From: Gammaproteobacteria bacterium
GTDB lineage: Bacteria > Pseudomonadota > Gammaproteobacteria > GRL18
DNA: 64,000 bases
Assembly (NCBI GenBank): GCA_026994225.1
Contig: JALWRI010000097.1
Span: 16,995-80,994 of the forward strand
Direction of reading: 5' to 3'
Part shown: one piece after another, positions 18,815-28,400 of the stretch
How the letters are laid out: each line of letters opens with the position of its first letter
How positions within the stretch are numbered: position 1 is the first letter of the stretch
Program-made: the position numbers and the translations under genes
The notes under the pieces: model-generated
Databases searched by the model: none
What the model was told of the DNA's origin: nothing
What the model saw: the letters and a program-made list of their open reading frames with translations, nothing else

Positions 18815-21800
18815 TTGTTGCCATTAGATCTCTTTCCTCAAGGTGCATTATCAAGTTCCGTTATTACAACAACATGGGTCGGTATTTTTGTTGTTTGTAT
18901 TTTTAATTTACGTTTTGGCTGGGTATTATCAGGACTCATCATACCCGGATATTTAATTCCCTTATTATTAGTTAAGCCCTGGTCAGCGGCTATTACCTTG
19001 CTAGAAGGTATTATCACCTATTTGATTGTGTGGTTTTATTCAGAAAAACTTTCCCATCTAGGTTATTGGAGTAGTTTATTTGGGCGAGATCGATTTTTTG
19101 CATTAGTTTTAACCAGTGTATTGGTTCGCATTACATTAGATATATATGTGCTACCGCCATTAGGGCTATTTCTCAATGACTACTATGCATGGAATTTTGA
19201 TTACAGTAATAACCTTCATAGTTTTGGTTTGATTATTGTTTCATTAATTGCTAATCAGTTTTGGAAAACAGGTGTTATAAGAGGATTATTACCTTTATCT
19301 GTTATATTATTGGTCAGTTATCTATTAGTGCGTTATGGCTTAATGGCATATACAAATTTTACCTTAAGTAACCTAAGTTATATTTATGAGGATATTGCCT
19401 CTTCTATTTTAGCAACCCCTAAAGCCTATATTATTTTATTATCTGCTGCATTTATTGCATCCCGTATGAATTTACGCTACGGCTGGGATTTTAATGGTAT
19501 TCTCATTCCAGCATTACTTGCTTTGCAGTGGTATCAACCTATTAAAATATTTAGTTCTTTTTTGGAGGCTTTTATTATTTTATGGGTGGCACAATTATTA
19601 TTAAAATTACCGATATTTGCTAATGTTAATATAGAAGGTGCAAGAAAACTATTATTATTTTTTAATGTCGGTTTTTTCTATAAAATATTACTAGGGCATT
19701 TTTTACTTTGGCAATATCCTGAATTTAAAGTATCAGATGCCTATGGTTTTGGTTATTTATTATCTACCTTAATGGCAATAAAAATGCATGATAAGGGGAT
19801 TGCCTTACGTTTTACCTGGAGTACGCTATATACATCCTTAATAGCAGTAGGACTAGCTAGTTTAATCGGATTTTTTCTTTCTATCAGTGATAGAATATAT
19901 AATAGTTTTTTTGGAGTAAAAGATTTTATAGCACAAAATGTAAATGCTTATCAAATAGGAAATAAAAGCCTTATTGAACAACTTAGACAAGATAAAATAG
20001 ATTTTTATCAAGCACGCAGTATCACACATATTAATTTACCATCCGTAAAAGAATTAGAAATAATTACTTTAGGATTTAAAGAAATAAAACATTATTTACG
20101 TACACGAGATAAGCAACGATTACAACAGGGGGTATTACATTTAAGTAAGGCAGGATTTAGTATATTATTACTTGAACAACGTTATCTGTATATCAGTGAT
20201 ACTGAACCAACACGAGGTTGGGGTATATATATTATTGATTTAAATACTATACAATCTTTATTAATAGAAATCCCCTTTCCAATTGAAGAAAAAGGTACAT
20301 TAGAAGCAGGGGTTACGTTAATGCAACGTATGCATGCATTAGCACTAGCAAGTGCTAGTGTTAGTAAAAATGTAAATAGAAATGGCAGTGCTAATGTATT
20401 AACAAACCGACATACCGCTTTTTATACCTTTCATAAAATTATGTTCCAGCAAGATACTTTGCAAGTAAGAGCAAAAAAACAGCCCCAAAAAGATAATATC
20501 TTGCATATAAAAAAATCTATTCCGGCTAGTTTAGATCTGCCCTTATTAAAAAAATTAACAAAAAGCTATCAATTAGAATGGGGAAACTTGCATGAAAATA
20601 ATTATATTTATCAAGATAGTAAAGAAGGGATTGCTATCTTGGAATTACAGCAAAAGATATTACGTCGTTTTATTTCCAGCCAGTTTTATAGCACCAAATC
20701 ACTGGATTTTCAGATACAATATAAACGTATTGATGGCTATTTACAAGAATGGTTATTTAGTAAAGAAGATATTATAGCTAAAAGTGGGAGTAATAAGTAT
20801 CAAATACCTAAACAAGAAGAATTATTGTTTTTTGATGAAGAAATTATTACGCCATTATTAACATTGATAAAAGAATATAAACAAGATAATTTATGGTCTA
20901 GTTCATTAAAGGAAAAATTAAATATTATATCCGGTTATGCTGATATTTTTGATTATACTTTAGTATTATATCAACACCAACAAAGTGGACAACAATATAT
21001 TCTTTTACAAGAACAAACTGATAATAAAAAAAAACATTATTGGGGGACTTATATCTTCCGATTAGGAGAAGCTGCTCCTTATATGTTAGAAATACCAAGG
21101 CCTTTATATGAGGTCAATAGTTTTGAATACGGGGTCTCTTTATTTGAGCAATTAAATGCAGCCTATTTATGTATTGCAGGCGCACATCCTCATGCAAATA
21201 TAGATGGTAGTGCTGATTTAGTAAAATTGCAAAACAGGCAAAGTATTTTTACTTTAGTCAATCAGGTAATTATGCGTGAATATGCAGAAAATAGCTTAAA
21301 TATCTTCAGTATACGGGCGTTTGGATACCGTGAAGATATGCCCTTTCCTAAACAAGATATGATTATCTCACTACGCTATGCCCATAGCATCTATCAACCT
21401 GATGGAGCAAAAGAATTATTACAGTTACTACAACAGAACCAGATTAATTATCAGTTAGTGCAAGGTGATCCTGAAACAGCTGGCTATGAAGTAGGCAGTT
21501 TGCCACAATCTTTGTATGCAAGAGTCTCCCCTAACAAATTATTTGGAATATTGTGGTTATCTCCATATCTACGTCAAGCCTATTATCAAAAAGATAGTAA
21601 TAAACAAGAAGATAAGCAGTTTAAAGCAGTAGGTATTGATACTAAAGAAGTGGATTTAACATTATATTTATGGAAGCAATATATCACTACGAAAAATTTT
21701 AATAAAAAAGTGGTAGATAAGAAGATATTAGAAACAACAATAAAAATTATCCAACATTATATACATAATCCAAATATTTTACTGTTATTACAGTTAAAAA

Positions 21801-22054
21801 ATAAACATTACACGTATCAACGTATTATTGATAGAGATAGTCGTCAATCTTTTTTATTTATTAGTGATAAAAAAGGTAATGCTGTATTGCTAGTAAATTT
21901 ATCACCCCGTAATATAAATACGCAGACAATGATAACTAATAAAAAAGATAGTCAAGAAAAAATATCCAAATTTATTTATTCCAGATATGCCTGGTTACAT
22001 TTTTATTTATCTCCATATATTGATTTAAAGAACTATAATGAGAAAGTTAGGTAA
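18815..22054 (+). CDS. Giant PgsC/CapC-like polymer synthesis protein (tandem CapC domains plus repeat modules)
   Basis: 1079 residues from a TTG start chosen because GGAG lies seven bases before it; TTG 18797 lacks such a site. Residues 1-170 match PgsC/CapC: GLIIPGYLIPLLLVKPW, GRDRFFALVLTSVLVR and LIIVSLIANQF. A second copy (about 195-365) has GWDFNGILIPALLAL and YGFGYLLSTLMAI. PgsC is the small membrane partner of the poly-gamma-glutamate ligase PgsB and is normally about 150 residues. The large C-terminal part holds two diverged copies of a module also encoded alone by the gene at 24512: copy 1 around EIPFP (P487), copy 2 around EIPRP (P761, R762) and SIRAFG (R834). It starts 20 bases after the receiver gene. 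Confidence 0.82.
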   Translation: MLPLDLFPQGALSSSVITTTWVGIFVVCIFNLRFGWVLSGLIIPGYLIPLLLVKPWSAAITLLEGIITYLIVWFYSEKLSHLGYWSSLFGRDRFFALVLTSVLVRITLDIYVLPPLGLFLNDYYAWNFDYSNNLHSFGLIIVSLIANQFWKTGVIRGLLPLSVILLVSYLLVRYGLMAYTNFTLSNLSYIYEDIASSILATPKAYIILLSAAFIASRMNLRYGWDFNGILIPALLALQWYQPIKIFSSFLEAFIILWVAQLLLKLPIFANVNIEGARKLLLFFNVGFFYKILLGHFLLWQYPEFKVSDAYGFGYLLSTLMAIKMHDKGIALRFTWSTLYTSLIAVGLASLIGFFLSISDRIYNSFFGVKDFIAQNVNAYQIGNKSLIEQLRQDKIDFYQARSITHINLPSVKELEIITLGFKEIKHYLRTRDKQRLQQGVLHLSKAGFSILLLEQRYLYISDTEPTRGWGIYIIDLNTIQSLLIEIPFPIEEKGTLEAGVTLMQRMHALALASASVSKNVNRNGSANVLTNRHTAFYTFHKIMFQQDTLQVRAKKQPQKDNILHIKKSIPASLDLPLLKKLTKSYQLEWGNLHENNYIYQDSKEGIAILELQQKILRRFISSQFYSTKSLDFQIQYKRIDGYLQEWLFSKEDIIAKSGSNKYQIPKQEELLFFDEEIITPLLTLIKEYKQDNLWSSSLKEKLNIISGYADIFDYTLVLYQHQQSGQQYILLQEQTDNKKKHYWGTYIFRLGEAAPYMLEIPRPLYEVNSFEYGVSLFEQLNAAYLCIAGAHPHANIDGSADLVKLQNRQSIFTLVNQVIMREYAENSLNIFSIRAFGYREDMPFPKQDMIISLRYAHSIYQPDGAKELLQLLQQNQINYQLVQGDPETAGYEVGSLPQSLYARVSPNKLFGILWLSPYLRQAYYQKDSNKQEDKQFKAVGIDTKEVDLTLYLWKQYITTKNFNKKVVDKKILETTIKIIQHYIHNPNILLLLQLKNKHYTYQRIIDRDSRQSFLFISDKKGNAVLLVNLSPRNINTQTMITNKKDSQEKISKFIYSRYAWLHFYLSPYIDLKNYNEKVR

Positions 22055-24512
22055 AATTATTTTCTTGCTATGTTGTATATTTGTAGCAAATAAACTATTC
22101 GATTATCTGTTACAACAGATCAATGATTATAATAAAAATATAAAAATAAACACTATCTTTCAACAAACTGAAAGTAGTCTTATTTTTTTTCAAAAAGAAA
22201 AATATGGGTTAACCTTTTCTTTAGCAGAACAACCACTTGCTATACGTATATTGAGTAATGCCATGATAAATAAAAAAGATGCAAATACTGATAGTTTTTG
22301 GCATTATACAGTAAAATATCAATTAGTAGATAAAGAGGGAAACATTATTAAGCAACAAGAGTATTATCATCGTAGTAAAATACTTTTGACAAAAGAATAT
22401 GCTACAGGGAAAACGGTTAATCGTTATTTTTTAATGGATAAGGATTACCTTCCTACCTCCAGCAATGAAATCATTATCTATAATACACCTCCTTATAAAA
22501 CACATACCGTAAGGGTAACTATTAGTTCTAAGGATAAAGACATACAACAAGTGGGATTTAGATTTTATACTAAAAATATTATTGCTGATAAGCATATCAC
22601 GTATGCATGGAATAGTCTTAGCGATGAAGAAAAAAAGGAGAAAGCTAAATCAAATATTTATGCTCCGGTTTTATTAACAGAGAATGAAAAATATCAATTA
22701 TTAAAATATAAATGGAAACCAATTGGTGCAAATGGTATTGAGGGGATATCCTATTTATCTGATAAGATATATCTGATAGAAGGGGATAATATTGATAAAA
22801 CAGAGGATGACCTTGTTAGCTATCAGATACAAGCTGATTTGCATCATCATGCTATCTATGCGATACCTCATTCTGGAGGGAAAATAACGCTACATATTGA
22901 GGAGCTGGAACTAGACAGGAATGATAAAGAAAGGTTAGAAGTCATTATTAATTGGTATGGAAAAGGGATAGATAAATATCAACAATTTAAAATAAATACA
23001 TTACAAGCAAAACATTGGGAACAATACCTGGAAGGGGGATTATTAGAAATAATTGTAAATAAAGCAACTAAAATACAAGTATCTATTAATATTAATAAAA
23101 CCTTATTATCCTTACCACAACAACAGACCTTATTACGTGCATATTGGCTCAATACCGATCAACCTTTACGCTATCATATTACCCATTATCGTCATTATGC
23201 AACCCCTATGCGGGTTGATTTTCGTTATCTTATCAGTATGGATAATATCTATCAAACTGAACAAAAAAAAGTACATTTTTATTTTTTAAATAAAGAAAAT
23301 AAAATCATCGATCAAGGCATTATTCCATTTTACTCATCGTTATCTGAATATGACCGTCTATATGCAACAGCAACAAATAATAGTAGTAAAGAAAAAACAT
23401 ATCTTAGCCAGGTTTACCGACATTATTTCCTATTACCCAAGCAAGTAGAAACGTTATTACTCACATCAGAAGATAAATTATTAGTTAATAGCTATAATAG
23501 ACCGCTTGATTTTCCTTATACCATAAAAGTACCTGAAGATTACCATTTAGCACAACAAAGACAAGATAGTGTACCAATATGGTTTGCAATAAAACCTGAT
23601 CATTATCTTGCCTTACGTACTAAAAAAGCATATCAATTATTCTTTACACAACCTAAACCTGTAGATAAGCGTTTTAATATTAATAAAAATAGTTATACCT
23701 GGCAAGATTATCAACCCATTACACCAAGTTATTCTCGTTATTTATTTAATCCAAAAAATGCAGATATTCCAGTGAAAGATATATCATTAGGTGGCATTTT
23801 TCAGTCTGTTAATATCAATCAGGATAGTTTTTTGTATTTTGCTTCATTACCAGGACAATCAATAATTTCCCCTACTTTAATATGTTTTAAAAAACCGCTT
23901 ACAGCATCGAAAATAGCGTTATTGATAGAGAATAAAAAAGTATTAGAAAAAACTTTCATCGGAAATACGATACAATTAGATGTACCTACTATCTCCACAG
24001 GGAAACATCGTGTTCGTGTACAAGGAGATAAAGATATACATTGCTATATTAATTATACTCGTCCAGATAGTAATACCCCTTTGTACATTAAACGTTTAAG
24101 TTATCGTATAGAAAAAGGCAACAGCATTGTTTTTCATTATACCAAAAACACCCCTCAAAGCGTATTGACGGGATTATTTCAAATGCCCTATGGAAGTACA
24201 TCCAAAAGCCGTTTAGAAGTAACGATTAGCCCTATAAAAAGGAAAAAAAGCAATACTGATTATACTCTTAAAAAAAGAATTTTTGTTATACGTGCTAATA
24301 ATGATAGCAAGATTAAGGTACTTAATACACAGCAACAATTTGTAGGAAAAGGTGAACGATTCTATCTTCCTTTAGGTAAAGATTTAGTAGCAAAAACATA
24401 TAAAATAAAGATAAAATTATTATCTGGATCAAAAGGGTATATCTCTTTATATCGCTTTTCTGTGGGACAAGAAGAGTTTATACGCTTTTTTACTATAAAG
24501 GATTACCGTTGA
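22038..24512 (+). CDS. Membrane-anchored beta-rich protein of the polymer locus
   Basis: 824 residues. A short N-terminal hydrophobic helix (about 5-20, IIFLLCCIFVANKLF) suggests a signal anchor. The rest is long, charged and beta-rich without further membrane segments, so it is probably periplasmic. No family is recognised. Near residues 650-680 a GKHRVRVQG segment resembles similar GxHxhxh strands in the 1810-residue product two genes on, hinting at shared beta-sandwich modules. It overlaps the CapC-like gene by 17 bases, and its stop overlaps the next ATG by one base. Such tight coupling suggests a structural part of the same envelope complex. Confidence 0.72.
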   Translation: MRKLGKIIFLLCCIFVANKLFDYLLQQINDYNKNIKINTIFQQTESSLIFFQKEKYGLTFSLAEQPLAIRILSNAMINKKDANTDSFWHYTVKYQLVDKEGNIIKQQEYYHRSKILLTKEYATGKTVNRYFLMDKDYLPTSSNEIIIYNTPPYKTHTVRVTISSKDKDIQQVGFRFYTKNIIADKHITYAWNSLSDEEKKEKAKSNIYAPVLLTENEKYQLLKYKWKPIGANGIEGISYLSDKIYLIEGDNIDKTEDDLVSYQIQADLHHHAIYAIPHSGGKITLHIEELELDRNDKERLEVIINWYGKGIDKYQQFKINTLQAKHWEQYLEGGLLEIIVNKATKIQVSININKTLLSLPQQQTLLRAYWLNTDQPLRYHITHYRHYATPMRVDFRYLISMDNIYQTEQKKVHFYFLNKENKIIDQGIIPFYSSLSEYDRLYATATNNSSKEKTYLSQVYRHYFLLPKQVETLLLTSEDKLLVNSYNRPLDFPYTIKVPEDYHLAQQRQDSVPIWFAIKPDHYLALRTKKAYQLFFTQPKPVDKRFNINKNSYTWQDYQPITPSYSRYLFNPKNADIPVKDISLGGIFQSVNINQDSFLYFASLPGQSIISPTLICFKKPLTASKIALLIENKKVLEKTFIGNTIQLDVPTISTGKHRVRVQGDKDIHCYINYTRPDSNTPLYIKRLSYRIEKGNSIVFHYTKNTPQSVLTGLFQMPYGSTSKSRLEVTISPIKRKKSNTDYTLKKRIFVIRANNDSKIKVLNTQQQFVGKGERFYLPLGKDLVAKTYKIKIKLLSGSKGYISLYRFSVGQEEFIRFFTIKDYR

Positions 24513-25420
24513 TGAGAGCATTAGAGCAAAAAAATATAAACTATCTGTTGCCAATGTTATTATTGTTGCTTGGTAATATTGCAATTGCCCAATCACCGCA
24601 GCTTCAATTACGTTGTCATAATGCTTATCATACTCCTGATTTAGCAATATTGACTACAGCAAAAAAAACACTATTTCCACTATTATTACAAGCAGAGCAT
24701 TTTGTTTTAAATGATAAGATAAAAAAAATAATACAGCAACATCAATGGTATATAAAAAAATTTACCTTATCAGGCCATCAAGTGCTTTCCTTAAAAGAAA
24801 ATAAAACACACTGTGATGGTAAAGGAAATTATGCTATTAAGTTACATCCAACAGAACCGATTTTATTAGAAGCTCCACATAGTTATTTTGATAGTTATAC
24901 AGGAAAAATAGTTTCTCGTTTATTTTTGAGTGGACGCTTTAAAGCTGCTGCATGGAATTCTATACAGCGTTATGAAAAAAGGCGTATTGGTACAAGTAAT
25001 GCAGATTTATCAAAACTGGCAAATAGTTATTTAATGGCTATGTCAGAAGCATTTTTATCAACCTTTCCAAAAGGAGTAATAGTACAAATACATGGTTTTT
25101 CAAAAAAGAAACGTCAGTCTTATAAAGCAGCTCAAGCAGATATTATACTCAGCCATGGTAACAGGATAATCAGTCCTGCTATCTATCAATTAAAACAGTG
25201 TTTAAGTCATGCTTTTATCCATCATAAGGTGTATCTTTATCCTCAAGATATTAATGAATTAGGAGCAACAAAAAATAGTATTGCAAAAGCCCTTTATAAA
25301 TTTGGTATGACGCATTTTTTTCATGTAGAATTAAGTGTGGAATTAAGAAAAAAATTAGTCAGAAATAATATTTTTATGCAGCATTTTACAAAATGTTTAC
25401 ATGGTGTAAGCAATGTCTAA
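24512..25420 (+). CDS. Small secreted protein with candidate active-site histidines (possible polymer hydrolase)
   Basis: 302 residues with an N-terminal signal (about 10-28, LLPMLLLLLGNIAIAQ). Two conserved-looking blocks stand out: LEAPHSYFDSYTGKI (H123) and IVQIHGFSKKK (H194), followed by ADIILSHG. From memory these recur in uncharacterised proteobacterial secreted proteins. The same fold signature appears twice in the C-terminus of the CapC-like protein, there without the histidines. A hydrolase or transpeptidase acting on the polymer, as PgsS or CapD do elsewhere, is an inference; no named catalytic family was recognised. The ATG at 24512 overlaps the previous stop (TGATG) and has AAAGGA nine bases before it. 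Confidence 0.65.
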   Translation: MRALEQKNINYLLPMLLLLLGNIAIAQSPQLQLRCHNAYHTPDLAILTTAKKTLFPLLLQAEHFVLNDKIKKIIQQHQWYIKKFTLSGHQVLSLKENKTHCDGKGNYAIKLHPTEPILLEAPHSYFDSYTGKIVSRLFLSGRFKAAAWNSIQRYEKRRIGTSNADLSKLANSYLMAMSEAFLSTFPKGVIVQIHGFSKKKRQSYKAAQADIILSHGNRIISPAIYQLKQCLSHAFIHHKVYLYPQDINELGATKNSIAKALYKFGMTHFFHVELSVELRKKLVRNNIFMQHFTKCLHGVSNV

Positions 25421-28400
25421 TACTTCTTTGTTTATTTTAATAATAACCATACTCTACGCATCACTTTTAAATGCTTATACTGATCCGCTCAGTGAACTAC
25501 GTTATAGCTCTTATAAAGGTATTATCACTTGGCAAGCTATACATCCTGCAACACAATGGGTAAGTGGAGTAAAAGTCAATGCTAATAAGAATATGACCTT
25601 AAAACCTTATGCCCATACTAAAATTCGTTTACATCGTAACCATTATTTAAAAATCACTTTTCCCACTCAACAAGATTATGCTTACGGTGATCAGTTAAGC
25701 ATCACTTACTCTAATGGAACAGGACTTTATATCCCCCTTGTTACACATCAAGATCAACAACATAAAAGTATTTTTATTATTCCATCTGCTATTTCCGAGA
25801 GGATAATTAATATTACAAATAATGCACCTTCTCATGCTATTAAAATAGCTGTTTTTTATTCTCAATACCACGATATTAACCGCAATGTACCCTATCAAAA
25901 TCCTATTGCACTACCATTAGATACGGTAGATATAAAAAATGATACTACTGGAAAAACTGAAACTTTCAGCCAATTATACCAGCAAGCGGTAAAGCTAACA
26001 TTAACAGGGCCAATAAGAGTAAAAGTAGAAACCCGTTTAAACTATAAGATATATAATAAATATGATGAAGGTATTTACCATCTACAAAGCCGTATTGATA
26101 AAGAAGCATGGATAGATAGACGATTTGATACCTTTTTAGTAACTGATCAGCGATTTTTTATTAATACTGTAAAAAATGATCAAAAACAACACACTATGAT
26201 AGAAAAACAGACCCCAGATTCAGATTCTATGGATTTAGAGCCAAAAGGGAGATCAGTGATTGCAAGACAATGGTTAGCACTTGGCGCTAAGGAACAAAGT
26301 TTTATTGATATACCAGAAGGAAAACATACCTTAACTTTAAAATCACCACAAGCTCTGTTTATTCGTTTATTTTCTGAAAGTAAGGTGCTACTTAAATCCC
26401 TGAATAAAAAAGCGATACAAGCTGAAAATAATCCTCAAAATTTAACACAGCTTTCACAATTAGAGCATTTTAGTCAACATTATTTATATGATATAAAGCA
26501 TAAAGAAATAGCCCTTGATTTAGCACAACTTTATCAAAATAAATTATCTACTTTTAACCCTCAAAAATCCCTTAAAGCAGAATTATTTTTTAAAAAAAAT
26601 AGTTATTATCGTCAATTATTACCCAATAATATGCTTTCTATTTCTGAAGAAGGGGATAGAATGTATCATTTTCTTCATTATGCGTTAAAAACAGTGCGAC
26701 AACAGGGAAAACACCTAGAACTTATTAGTTCTTTTGTAGATAAATATTGTAGACAAATCAATGCTGCCCGATTTAATTTAATTCCTAATCGTATCACTGA
26801 AGCTAAACGTTATTTATTACCTCCTCGCTATGCAAAAAGTCGTTTAAAAATTAATGTTAATCAGACACTATTAACTCACCCCTTGAGCTTTTATCTGCAA
26901 TATGATAATGATCTGCCTATATTATTAACTGTATATCCTGATCGGGAATTACCCATACAAGCTTATTTAGCTACTCGTAATGAGGCCTGTATTAGCCAGG
27001 CTCATCAAAATGGTAATATAGAAAAAACATTACCAATGGTAAGTTATCCACTTATTGATAATGCCTATTTGGAAATTGATCTACCTGCAAAGGTAAAGCA
27101 AATAAAGTTATGGAATACCAATACTACGCAACAAAAATTATATATATCCTTACAATACCGTAGTAGCAAAAAAATCAAGATAGATAATGATTTATACTTG
27201 CAGTTAATAAAAGAACAAGGAATAAAATTAATGACTCAAGGTTTTATTCCCTATTTATTAAATCAACCAATCACATTACATATCAATACATCACATATCA
27301 CTTATTTAAAACAACACTGGTTAGAAATAAAACGTTTCTTATGGTCACATAAAAAACAATTTTTTCCTGATTATAAAAAAGATAAACAGAATGTAACGAT
27401 AGATAATGCACAATTAAATACATTAATGACAACGCATTTATTATCCTATTTTCAAAAACGCATCTTAAAAGGACTGTTACTCGATGGGCAATACAGAGAG
27501 CAAATAATAAAAAAATTACTGCAATACTATCAAGAACAACATTCAAATATAAATATTTTACGACTCTATATTATACAAGCATTTCTCACTCAAAAAAGTA
27601 GTGTCTATCGTCAATTAGTGTCTACGCTTATTCAGCAAGGTTATTATCAGTTAGCTTTAACACTGGGTTTATTATTATTAGATAGCGATCAATCGTTACG
27701 TGATGAATTAGTACAAGCTGCTTATGTAAATCGTCAATGGAACATTTTTTTCACGCTACTAGCAGGCTATAAAGAGGTAGAAAAAATACATTATTGGTGT
27801 GGATATGAAGCACAATACAGGGGCTTGTTAGAAGTGGCTCGTGAGCATTGGAAACAAGCAGGAAAAAAGGGTTTGGCAACTATTAAGCGTCTGGATAAAG
27901 GCTTATCCCTATGGCAATCAGGAGGAAAAGATAAAAAGCAAAATGATCACGCATGGCAACAGTGGAAACAAGATTATAAAGGAGCAAATAGCTGGAAAAA
28001 AATCAACACACTTATTTATAATTATAAGAGTGCGCTATTATTATACAATCCGACACGGGATTTATATCAAACAGTTTTTTTGGGAAATAAGGCAAAACCG
28101 ATACAATTTACCATCACAGGGCCTGCTACTTTACGTTTAAATACCCGTTTAGTACATACACAACAAAACATGGATGCAACAAAACAGGCCGAGCAAAATA
28201 AAAAAACAGATTGGTTGACGATTGTTGATAATAATCATTTATTAACGACTCCCTATTTAGCCAGTTTCCCTACACAAGGATTAACCCTTATAGAAAACAA
28301 GAACCAGGAAGGGGGTACAAAACAACCTGGAACATTACAATCTTTTACCTATCAGGTTACAGCAGGAACGCATCATATAAGCGTCTATGCGGAAAAAGAA

